A stretch of 64,000 bases of DNA. It comes from Craspedostauros australis (taxonomy: Eukaryota > Bacillariophyta > Bacillariophyceae > Mastogloiales > Achnanthaceae). Location of the stretch: the NCBI GenBank assembly GCA_026770025.1, contig JAMXDE010000018.1:434001-498000 (forward strand), written 5' to 3'. Below, piece by piece: positions 55,536 through 64,000 of the stretch (positions are counted from its first letter, which is position 1; every line of letters begins with the position of its first letter). A model generated the notes under the pieces. It saw nothing but the letters and a program-made list of their open reading frames with translations. It did no database searches and was not told where the DNA came from. The position numbers and the translations under genes are program-made.

Positions 55536-56675
55536 ATGTCCCTTTCCATACCACTCAACGGCATCGCACTGATCGACTTTGGCGCCGAAGACTACGAGAG
55601 GGCGGAGGAGGTCATGTTCCGAATGGCCAACGACGCCTCCGAGGACGAGTGCAGCACCACCGTCTGTGAATCGGAGTTGGGCTCGGACGACGAGTGGTCG
55701 ATGAACGAGGACGATGGTGCGAACATGAGCACGGACGTCGCTAACGACGGCGAAGACGCGAATGGAGCCGAGCAGCCTGCTGGTCGCGACTGCGGTCGGC
55801 GCTCGGAAGAACGGAACGACGAGGAGGCAGCAGACGAAGGAGACGAGAAGGAAACCATGAACTTCGTCTACGTCAATGGGGAGGACTGCGAAGGAATCGA
55901 CAGCGTGGGAGACGCCACCGATAGCGACGAACGAGAGGGCACAGAGGGCGGCGGCAGCGATCGCTTCGCAGGAACCGAAGGACCTAACAGCGACCTCGAG
56001 GAATTCGACGACACCGAAGAAGATCAGGTCCAGCTGCGAAAGATCATCTCCGACATGCAAGGCGAGATGACGAAACGATGCATCCCGGCTGCCTACGCCA
56101 CCGCCGATGGGCTGTACAGGGTGAGCAAGAGCAACCCTACGGACAAGCGGGCGCTCTTCGACGTCATCATTGGAAAGGGACCAGGACACCGCCGCAACGT
56201 GGGCAATCAGCTGCTCCTCGAGCACCTGCGGGACATGAAGAAGATTTGGCAGGGCATCTGGACCCACGACCGCCGAGCGTACGCAGAGAGGATGGTGCAG
56301 TGGGTGTACCGTCGCGGTGGTCGATTCTTCAAGTACAACCGTGACAGCCAAACCTACGACGTGGCATCCGACAAGGAAGCATGCCGCGAGATCCATCACA
56401 TCTTGCAGTCCAACACGTCGGTGAGGCGAAAGATGATCGTGCCATCGAAGAAGGGTGGGTGGATCCTGAAGAACGAGCCAGCAAACGGACGGCGCAACGT
56501 CAACAGAACCCACCTGGGTTTGTTGGATGCTGCCTTGGTCCTGGCCTACAAGCATGAAGACAAGAAGTTCTCGGCGCGGCAGAGCAACAGCAGTAGCAGT
56601 AGCAGTAGCAACACTAGCGTTGGCACCGGCACTGCTGCCACTACCGCCGCCGCCGTCGTCGACGAAGAGGAGTAG
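55536..56675 (+). CDS. DUF6824-type domain protein, gene D
   Basis: A 379-residue unspliced protein. Residues 10-165 are strongly acidic (Glu/Asp-rich) and probably disordered. From about 200 to 300 it carries a diverged copy of the domain that ends genes A-C: DVIIGKGPGHRRNVGNQLLLEHL, then the aromatic-rich YAERMVQWVYRRGGRFFKYN, and CREIHHILQSN. The shared signature is D-[VI]-[LI]-[LI]-G-[KR]-G followed by GN. The C-terminus has a Ser run (about residues 351-361). There is no CRAL-TRIO part. Function unknown. The opposite strand is open for 458 codons, but the plus-strand protein has the family match. Confidence 0.8.
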   Translation: MSLSIPLNGIALIDFGAEDYERAEEVMFRMANDASEDECSTTVCESELGSDDEWSMNEDDGANMSTDVANDGEDANGAEQPAGRDCGRRSEERNDEEAADEGDEKETMNFVYVNGEDCEGIDSVGDATDSDEREGTEGGGSDRFAGTEGPNSDLEEFDDTEEDQVQLRKIISDMQGEMTKRCIPAAYATADGLYRVSKSNPTDKRALFDVIIGKGPGHRRNVGNQLLLEHLRDMKKIWQGIWTHDRRAYAERMVQWVYRRGGRFFKYNRDSQTYDVASDKEACREIHHILQSNTSVRRKMIVPSKKGGWILKNEPANGRRNVNRTHLGLLDAALVLAYKHEDKKFSARQSNSSSSSSSNTSVGTGTAATTAAAVVDEEE

Positions 56676-58302
56676 AACGACGGCAGCGATCATTCGCAAC
56701 CATCGGAACCACAAGAAAAGAACGACGATGACAGTGATGATGTCAACAACAACGATGTTGTAGCGTTGATAAGTGATGGATGTAAATGCCGAAGACAACG
56801 ACGACCACGACAGCACCAAAGTTGACGCCAGCATCGCAGCCGAAGGTTGCGGGAGGAAAGGAGATGTTCGTCGCACTACACAAGCAAGTAGAGTACTCTA
56901 CGATAATATACATGTGCATAGGTATCATGGCGCAATGTCTCAACGAGACATGGTCAATGAATGTTCATAACAGAAGTGAGTGCAAAGCACAACAACACAC
57001 AGTGACATATTATATCTGCAATACTCGTACAACAATAGCAACGGCACAGGAGTTACAAACGGATATGTAGAGCACCATACGGGAATGTATCGTATTGTAT
57101 GTACGAGGATGTGTGCAGTTTAAAAACAGATTCGCAAACCCAACGAACGGCAAGAGCAGCCTACATACTCACATGATACTTCAATAGACAAGGATGCTTC
57201 ACATGAGAATCACAGGGTGCCAATACGCACGCACGTACGTACGTACGCATAGAGGCGCCCGCCGAGCCGAAACATCGCCGGTGGGCCCAGTTCTCTTCGC
57301 AAGTGCCCTGTCGCCGGATCGCGCCGATCCGCAGTCGGCTTCCTCAAACGGCATTCTTGTTCATGCCATGCCTCCAAAACGCAACATGAGCGGAGCAATC
57401 TCAATTGCAACGCAGCACGGTACCAATCGCATTGGATCTCTCACAACAACCATCCCACAAAAGGAGAGAAAGGCTGCTGATCCAACTTCGAGAATGATGC
57501 GGACGCAGTCGTACACGAGCGCGTTGTACGGAATGGGCGTGATGGGTTGGCCTTGTTGGACTGTGGGGTGGAGTATGCGTTAGGACTCAGTGCTTTTGGG
57601 AGTGCTGCACAGAGTCGGATTGTGTTCTGTCCCATGCTGTCGTTTCTCCCGCTTCTGGATTGATGAGTGTGGGTGCGGCATGCTTTGGGGTGTTGTTTGG
57701 TTGCTCGGCAGCCCAGTTGCCAACATGGCTGATGGGTTCCTGCGAATGTGAGTGTCAAGGTGGGCAATGGAGACAACAGAGCGGCAGGATGCGAAGGGCA
57801 CACACTGTACTTGCATCGGAACTCCCATCACTCCCTCAGAAGTTTGGCGAGAGATGGTGACAACACCTCGTGGACGAAATCACCGCTCATGAAAGATCCA
57901 TTGAGTCGTGATTCAATGCCAACGCAAGTTGTTGCAAACTGGAGGGATCCTTTGGCGAAGAGTGCAGACAGACGACAGCGCAACGGGAGGAAGAGGCGAA
58001 CATACAGGATGCAGACAGCTCGTATGCGCCCGCGCGTGCGCCCAACTCTGTTCCCTCCCCAGAGAGATACTCGTTGCAAAACAATGGAGCAGTGGAACAT
58101 GTAATGCTGCTGCTAATTTACAGACTGTTTAGGGAAGAGAGGATCCTCGAGTGTCGAGATTGCGCCGTATGCTTCGAATGGACCGAGCATGCGGAAGGGT
58201 TGATCCTCCCTTCGTGTGTGCCCGCAAATGAGCAAGCAGCCTGACCACTCCGATCTGCCGTCATGTGCGTACGCGATGCGTCATCGCCCTGAAGGAATGA
58301 TC
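56676..58302. other. Intergenic region, no supported gene
   Basis: It contains an ACGT run near 57230-57247 and the 3' UTRs of gene D and of the convergent membrane protein gene. Frames of up to 129 codons occur without recognisable features. Confidence 0.45.
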
Positions 58303-58845
58303 TTAGACGCAGCAGCAGGACTGCTTCTCGTTGACGTAGTTCTCCTCGCTCATGATGCCGCTCTTGATCTCCTTGTAGAGGAAGTAGTGTGGGTAGGCGT
58401 AGAGACAGCTGATGATGACAGCGATGAAATCCAGGGCGACGACGTTGAGGATGGCGCCGACGCAGTAGTAGATGAAGACGGTCAGGACGAGGCAGGAGTT
58501 GTACTTGACGGCGCCGATGATGGCGGCCAGTGCGAACACGATCTCGATGCCGATGAAGAAGTAGGCGACTCCGAACGGCGTGGCCTGGATGTCGTCGAGG
58601 GTGGCCTTGACCTCATCGTCATCGACCTCGCTCTTGGCCTGGCCCGCATAGAACTTGATCGAGACGGCGCTGAACAGACTCAGGACGGCGAAGACCAGCG
58701 TGATCACGTTGATGATGATGGTGGCACGGCGCACATCGCAGCATCCTCCGCAGCACACGTGACCTTGCTTGATGCCACCGGCGTTCATGCCAGCTGGGGC
58801 AGCGTCTCCGGCTTCGACCTTGATGGCTCCGTAAGATTCAGACAT
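58303..58845 (-). CDS. Small multi-pass membrane protein with Cys-rich ends
   Basis: A 180-residue protein. A cysteine cluster (CCGGCC, residues 31-36) precedes the first span (about 41-63). A short acidic loop (VDDDEV) follows, then spans at about 91-113, 118-138 and 139-158. The protein ends in KQSCCCV, a likely site for lipid attachment to cysteines. Four spans and these ends suggest a tetraspan-like protein of the endomembrane system or cell surface. I do not recognise a named family, though the CCGGCCDVRRA start looks like a conserved signature. The start at 58845 is the only ATG before the Cys cluster. Confidence 0.82.
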   Translation of the reverse strand: MSESYGAIKVEAGDAAPAGMNAGGIKQGHVCCGGCCDVRRATIIINVITLVFAVLSLFSAVSIKFYAGQAKSEVDDDEVKATLDDIQATPFGVAYFFIGIEIVFALAAIIGAVKYNSCLVLTVFIYYCVGAILNVVALDFIAVIISCLYAYPHYFLYKEIKSGIMSEENYVNEKQSCCCV

Positions 58846-60010
58846 GATGAATGGTGTGGATTGGTTGGTTGGTTGGTTGGTTGGTTGGTTGGTTGGAAGA
58901 TGCGTTTTATTTTGGTTGACCGCTTGATTTATGACAAGGGTGTGGTTGGAGCAGATTGATGTGGTTGGTTGGACAGGTATCCGTTGTATCAGTACTCGTG
59001 AAGTATCCCCCGTTGGCGGTGCTGCTGCTTCGCCTGCTGTTGGTGGCGCTGTTGGCCAACAGCAGTAACAGAGTGGCGGGAGAAGAACAAAACGCGCAAA
59101 AGATCACAACGCGGTTTGCTGTTGCAACGTCATATCTTTTCCTTCATTCTCCCTTTGTCGTTGTGTCTCTTCTGTGTGGCTCGGTCACTGTATCTTCTGC
59201 TCGAACCCTCCAACCAACGCTTCACATGGGCACAAGAACCTTCGTGGAAAGATTCTGTCAACAAGACACGTGTTGTCGTCGAGGTCTTCCGTGTCGCGAA
59301 AATGCGAAAGTGTGTCTGTTCGCGAACACCAACCTTTTTACGGGGAGTCATGTGTGATCGTGACACAGTTCAGGTTCGCTTTCCGAAGATGGACAGACCT
59401 CGAACAACCGCTTCGATTCTCAACAGCTATGAATCGACTGGGTCGAAGGATCCATCCGAAACCAATACAAGTGATAGTTTATTACATTATTGCCGCATCT
59501 CCTTTAAGATTCGATGTCTTCGCAATCACACCAACAGAACACAACAAGAGAACTTGGGACAAACACAAAAAGAAATGAAAGCAGAATTCTTCGACACCAT
59601 CGCAAGAGGGATGTTCGGGTGCAGATTGCATTTGCATTTGCATCAGCACCATGGTCATCGACGCATGCGGCGTGGAGCCCTGCTTTGTTGCTTATTGTTG
59701 CGGAGATCGGAACATCAGAGACGGCAGTGATGAAAGTGTCAGAACATTTGATTGACAAACGAAGAGCGTGTTTGGATCAGAGAGTGGATGTCGCGGTCGT
59801 CGTCCTTGTTGCGGCCATTCTCTCCAGAGGGATTGGAACACGGGGTCAAGCCAGAAGTGGCGGTGTTGTCAGGAGCAAGATGACGGTCATGGCAGTCCTC
59901 AAACGAAGTCTCCTTGTTACGACTTGGGCTCATTCATTCCTTGTGCCATGGTGCTCATAAAATGGGGGACTCGACTATCTTCGCCTCCATTGCAGATCAC
60001 CAACGAATAA
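58846..60010. other. Intergenic region between divergent genes
   Basis: The membrane protein gene (minus) and gene E (plus) diverge from here. It holds the TTGG repeat and several frames of up to 204 codons with no domain, and should contain both promoters. Confidence 0.45.
58861..58896. repeat. TTGG tetranucleotide repeat in a probable 5' leader
   Basis: Nine uninterrupted TTGG units, starting 15 bases upstream of the membrane protein's start codon. On the mRNA sense strand this is a CCAA run. Confidence 0.9.
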
Positions 60011-60784
60011 ATGAGCCAAGACCAAGACAGCGCAAACGACAACGAATCAGCCAAGATGGAACTGGCGACGAAGATGGCAATGGCGATGCCGTTGGTGCGC
60101 CATGAACAATGCCAGCAGAAGACGACAACCCATATGGCGCAAGCGCGTGACGTGCGCATCGAATCACCGCCGCCCTCAACTCGCCAGCAAACGTCGACTG
60201 CGACGCTGGCCAACAATGACATGCTGTCGCTCATCGATGACAAGGAGGCATGTGGCCGTCACGATGCCATTGCGCCTGTGAAAGGCGATGCGCGCGTCGA
60301 TCTTCGCCCGCAGCAAGACCAGCGCCACGCACAGCAGCGCCGACGCAGTCGCAACACCAGAAGGAAGACTCCGCGCAACACGCGGGCTTCACGCAGCGCA
60401 CGGGCTTCACGCAACACGGGCCCATCACTGCGCCGCCGAAATGGGGTCGTCCATACCCATTACCGCTACGCAGACGTGCTGTGCGAGCGCGGAACAAGAG
60501 CCCACGAACATGTCGGGAATCAGTTCTATCATCGACAAGTGCTGAGGCGTTTCTATCGCTACCGGCAGAATGCGGAAGAACGGAATGGAATCTTGCAGGA
60601 GATCTATGAAGAAATCAGGGAAGTCGGCGGGCGTTTCGTGGAGGAAGACGATCACAATGGCTTGTTCTACGTGATCAGTGAAGAGTCAAGCATCGAAATC
60701 ATCCGGCAATGTTTCCGAAGCACCCAGAGGGATCAATTGAAGCGCACAAAGGACCACAAGGATGCTGAATGGGAAGAGAGATGA
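60011..60784 (+). CDS. DUF6824-type domain protein, gene E
   Basis: A 257-residue unspliced protein; an in-frame stop lies directly before the ATG. Residues about 95-145 are Arg-rich with a repeated TRASRSARASRN-like unit, which could serve as a nuclear localisation signal. The region 146-240 aligns with the domain of genes A-D: YADVLCERGTRAHEHVGNQF, the helix RRFYRYRQNAEERNGIL, GGRFVEEDD, and IEIIRQCFRST. The usual LLG at the start of the domain is changed to LCE, making this the most diverged copy. Function unknown. Confidence 0.72.
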   Translation: MSQDQDSANDNESAKMELATKMAMAMPLVRHEQCQQKTTTHMAQARDVRIESPPPSTRQQTSTATLANNDMLSLIDDKEACGRHDAIAPVKGDARVDLRPQQDQRHAQQRRRSRNTRRKTPRNTRASRSARASRNTGPSLRRRNGVVHTHYRYADVLCERGTRAHEHVGNQFYHRQVLRRFYRYRQNAEERNGILQEIYEEIREVGGRFVEEDDHNGLFYVISEESSIEIIRQCFRSTQRDQLKRTKDHKDAEWEER

Positions 60785-61320
60785 GATTAGATACAATACA
60801 TATTCTATTAAATACAATACACATAATGATACATGTATGGCATGTTCTTCTTTTGATTGCGCAAGGCCGTGCAGAGTGGTTTGAGTTGCGTCACCGTCAT
60901 TCTGTTTTTGTCAACAATATTGTTTTCTCTCTCTAGATACAATAGGCACTCTACGAAGAGCAAAACGAATTGATCGAATGAATCGAAGGTGCCAGATTCG
61001 AATCACATCTTTGCTATTCTGTGGCAATGATTCGGATGGGTCGACCGTCAAGAACAAACAAACCAAGAACGGGAAGATCGAAAGACACGCAAAGACCATG
61101 GCGGAACCATCGCAAGAGACACGAAGTTGGGCATCAAAGCCACTGCCGTTGATCATCACACCAATCCTCCAGAAAGAAACAAGCAAGAAGACACAGAGAG
61201 AGAGAGAGAGAGAGATAGAGCGACAGAGGAAAGCAATCCAGAGCAACACAGACGTTGCTTGATCATTGCAAGAAGAATACGAAACGCACGGCACAGCACA
61301 GCAAAGCAAAGAATTGAAAG
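60785..61320. other. Region upstream of RPT5
   Basis: It holds an AG dinucleotide run (about 61194-61215) and the probable promoter and leader of RPT5. No gene is seen. Confidence 0.5.
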
Positions 61321-62985
61321 ATGTCCGCAGACGATTTGGAAGGCGATGATATCTGGGGCGACGGCAGCGGCAACGCGACGGCCGAGGAATCGAAGGAGGC
61401 CAGCATGGAGGACGATGACACGCGCCACATGAGCGTCGATGAGCTGCGGCAGCGCACCCACCTGATCAACAACGACATCCGCATCATGAAGTCGGACGTA
61501 CAACGCATCACGCACGAGTCGCGCGGACAGCGAGAGCGCATCCGCGAGAACCAAGAAAAGGTCAAGCTCAACAAGCAGCTGCCGTACCTGGTGGCCAACG
61601 TCGTTGAGATTCTGGAGCCCGATGCTGAAGATGGTGCGTGTCTCTGTTCGCGGTCTGTTTCATGTGCGCTTCTATCGTGTATGGTTGTATCGTTTGTGGT
61701 TATATCATGTATGGTTATATCATGCCATCTTGCTTGTGCAACCATTCACGCAGTGTGCTGCCTATTGCAGCTCTGTGCATTCTTGGCTGTTCGTGCAAAA
61801 CCATTGCGCGCCTTGTGTCAACGTTGGCCTCACATTTTGCAACACTGCTCAATGCTCGGTCATAAACACACCCCCCTTCCTCCCACCGCGCCACTCTTCA
61901 TCACTGTTCAACACAATGCAACACGAATCGCATGTTAACTTGCAGGCATGATTCAAGAGGAGAAGGATGCGGATTCTGGCAATGATAGCGCAGAACGCAA
62001 GATCAGATCTGCCGTGGTGCGAACGTCCACCCGGCAGACCATCTTCCTGCCCATCCCAGGTCTTGTGGATCCCAAGGAGCTCAAACCGTCCGACTTGGTG
62101 GGAACCAACAAGGACTCCTACCTCATCCTCGAGAAGTTGCCGGAGGAGTTCGACTCCCGCGTCCAAGCCATGGAGGTGGATGAACGTCCCTCCGAGGAAT
62201 ACTCAGACATCGGTGGGGCAGATCAGCAGATTCAGGAATTGATCGAGGCGGTCGTGCTGCCCATGACGCACAAGGACATGTTTGACACCATCGGCATTCG
62301 GCCACCGAAGGGCGTGCTGCTGCACGGACCTCCGGGAACGGGAAAGACCTTGCTTGCGCGTGCCTGCGCCAATCAGACCAACGCCATCTTCCTCAAGCTC
62401 GCCGGACCGCAGCTCGTGCAGATGTTCATCGGAGATGGTGCCAAGCTCATTCGCGATGCCTTCGAGCTTGCGAAGGCGAAGATTAAGGGAGGCGAGAGCG
62501 CCGGCGCCATCCTCTTCATCGATGAGATCGATGCCATCGGAACCAAGCGCTTCGGTGGCGACCAGTCCGGAGATCGTGAGGTTCAGAGAACCATGCTGGA
62601 GCTGCTCTCGCAGCTGGATGGATTCTCATCCAACGAGATGATCAAGGTCATCGCTGCCACGAATAGACCCGACGTGCTGGATCCTGCCCTGCTGCGATCC
62701 GGACGTTTGGATCGTAAGATCGAGCTCCCGCACCCCAACGAGGCCGCGCGTGCAAAGATCCTGCGAATTCACTCCCGCAAAATGAACGTGCACACCGAGG
62801 TCGTCTACGAAGAGCTTGCCCGCGGTTGCGAAGACTTCAACGGCGCGCAACTCAAGGCCATCTGCGTCGAGGCTGGTATGCTGGCGCTGAGAAGAGAATC
62901 GACAGAGATCTTCCACGAGGACTTTGTGGAGGCGATCACGGTCGTGGCCGCCAAGAAGAAGGGGTCGCTGGATTACTTTGCGTAA
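61321..62985 (+). CDS. RPT5: 26S proteasome regulatory particle ATPase RPT5 (subunit 6A)
   Basis: Two exons, 61321-61633 and 61946-62985, separated by a 312-base intron (GTGCGT...TTGCAG, phase 1), give 450 residues; the human orthologue PSMC3 has 439. An N-terminal coiled coil (about 35-85, [16 protein letters not shown]) is followed by the OB domain. The AAA+ ATPase has Walker A GPPGTGKT near 233, Walker B ILFIDEID near 292, and the arginine-finger region [21 protein letters not shown]. It is one of six ATPases of the 19S base, which unfold substrates and open the 20S gate. Its C-terminus reads SLDYFA where RPT5 usually ends in an HbYX motif such as YYA or FYA. Confidence 0.96.
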
Positions 62986-63161
62986 TGCGATCGAAACTAG
63001 AGTAGATTCCTTTATCGTTTTACTACATGTGCTCTACGTTTGTATTGGCGGAGGTTGTGTGCGGAGTCTATTAAACTTGGTTCCTGTAGCGCCCTTGGCA
63101 CTTCCTTCTACAAGTACTCATACGACGTATCTATACTCAGAGATGGTTATCACCATCCTTG

Positions 63162-63494
63162 TCAGAAGACAAGATCATCGTCGTCGTCGTCATCGTCGTC
63201 ATCGTCGTCGTCAATGTTTCCGACCATTTCAATCTTGGTGACGGCATCTTCCCGAAAGTATGGGCCATCATCAACGACATGCCGTCGGCCTATCTGCATG
63301 GGAGATATGAAGACACAAACCAGCTGTTCACCACGACTATCCATTCGCAATACAGCCATCGCGGTTTCGTCCGTGGCGCTGTCGATGATTTCCAATTCGC
63401 CATCGCTGCGCAAATGATACAGAACGGTGCAGTCTTGCGCATCCGCAACGATGCACAAGAGGAAGATGCAACAGACAAACAAAATGATGTCCAT
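63162..63494 (-). CDS. Small secreted protein with poly-aspartate tail
   Basis: A 110-residue protein with a clear signal peptide (MDIILFVCCIFLLCIVADAQ) and cleavage likely before DC. The middle, about 70 residues, has strand-like alternation (CTVLYHLRSDGELEIID...MAVLRMDSRGEQLVCVFI) but no family I recognise. It ends with 13 consecutive Asp and LVF, encoded by a GTC-type repeat at about 63173-63213. Secreted acidic proteins in diatoms can bind calcium or work at the cell wall, but that is only a possibility. It converges on RPT5 with 176 bases between stop codons. Confidence 0.6.
   Translation of the reverse strand: MDIILFVCCIFLLCIVADAQDCTVLYHLRSDGELEIIDSATDETAMAVLRMDSRGEQLVCVFISPMQIGRRHVVDDGPYFREDAVTKIEMVGNIDDDDDDDDDDDDDLVF
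63173..63213. repeat. GTC/ATC trinucleotide repeat encoding poly-Asp
   Basis: Runs of CGTCGTCGT and CATCGTCGT units. On the minus strand they read as GAC/GAT, the Asp tail of the small secreted protein. Confidence 0.85.
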
Positions 63495-64000
63495 GGCTGC
63501 ATTGCAGTACGCGATTTATGCATCATATCATCCGGTGCAGAAGCGCGATAGAATGTGGATGGAATGCTTGTGGAGTGGAGCAGAGTGTAGTGGTTGGTTT
63601 AGCTGTTGTTTTGTTGTCGTTGATGAGTCTTTGTTGATGATGATGCTTTGGCGCGATGTATCGTCTCTTGATCTTCGCTTGTGTCTGTGCCTATACTTGT
63701 GCCCCTCGCTGTGGCTGTTCTCTTGTTGGATCGCCTTGTGCTGCCCCAGTTTGTGCTGTTGCTGTGCGATCGTTTGAGCATCCGTCTCACAGAATTGGGC
63801 ACATCCCGAAATCATTGCTCGGTCCGAGAGTGAAGAATGTAGTAGAGGCCATCGGGAATTCACGGGATGATCACCGCTGGCCTGAAGTCTGCTGGACTGG
63901 ATGTGAAAAGTAGAGAATCGTTGAGTAAGTCAGTGAGTGAGCGAGTACGGTACCGCCATCTTTGTGCAGTTGCATCAGTCTTTGTGTTGCTGAGAGTGAG
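63495..64000. other. Right-edge region, no supported gene
   Basis: It holds the probable promoter of the small secreted protein. Short frames occur on both strands without recognisable domains. Confidence 0.45.

Noticed and set aside
55500-56876. 458-codon open frame on the strand opposite gene D
   Set aside because: Its translation is Val/Leu-rich with no domain, and it mirrors the gene D codons. Gene D on the plus strand has a family match, so this is a shadow frame.
60970-61010. A tRNA-like AGATTCGAATCAC segment
   Set aside because: It recalls a T-loop, but no acceptor stem, D-arm or anticodon arm can be fitted around it. No tRNA was found by eye anywhere in the window.

Overview
The window is nuclear DNA from a eukaryote, most likely a diatom or a close stramenopile relative. 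The reasons are: genes split by GT-AG introns, a 26S proteasome ATPase subunit (RPT5) and eIF6, Ty1/copia elements of the kind common in diatoms, and five proteins carrying a DUF6824-type domain, a family that is large in diatoms. No species can be named from the sequence alone.

Layout. Positions 1 to about 13.4 kb are a nest of transposons on the minus strand: a Ty1/copia-type LTR element that runs off the left edge, split by a full-length two-ORF LINE (158-8898) flanked by an 18-base target duplication. From 16 to 26 kb lie host genes: a CRAL-TRIO/DUF6824 gene (A), eIF6, a T1/BTB-domain protein, a tiny twin-CX9C protein and a long disordered coiled-coil protein. A young 11.8-kb copia-type element with identical LTRs occupies 26282-38109. 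A 3.6-kb DNA transposon with PIF/Harbinger-like transposase remains (39070-42663) sits upstream of CRAL-TRIO/DUF6824 gene B. A related 2.0-kb non-autonomous element containing a roughly 740-base palindrome (47478-49491) sits upstream of gene C. From 55 to 64 kb come two intronless DUF6824 genes (D, E), a small multi-pass membrane protein, RPT5, and a small secreted acidic protein.

How it fits together. Genes A, B and C are all on the plus strand and share the same three-exon structure with introns at the same positions and phases (0 and 1). They therefore descend from one gene by local duplication, with transposons later spreading them apart. D and E carry a diverged copy of the last domain only. 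The housekeeping genes between them have no evident functional link to the family. The two DNA transposons share terminal sequence, and both are flanked by a 5-base CCWGG duplication, which suggests a mobilising enzyme with a fixed target. All exon boundaries are inferred from splice consensus and from comparison of the three paralogues; there is no transcript evidence.
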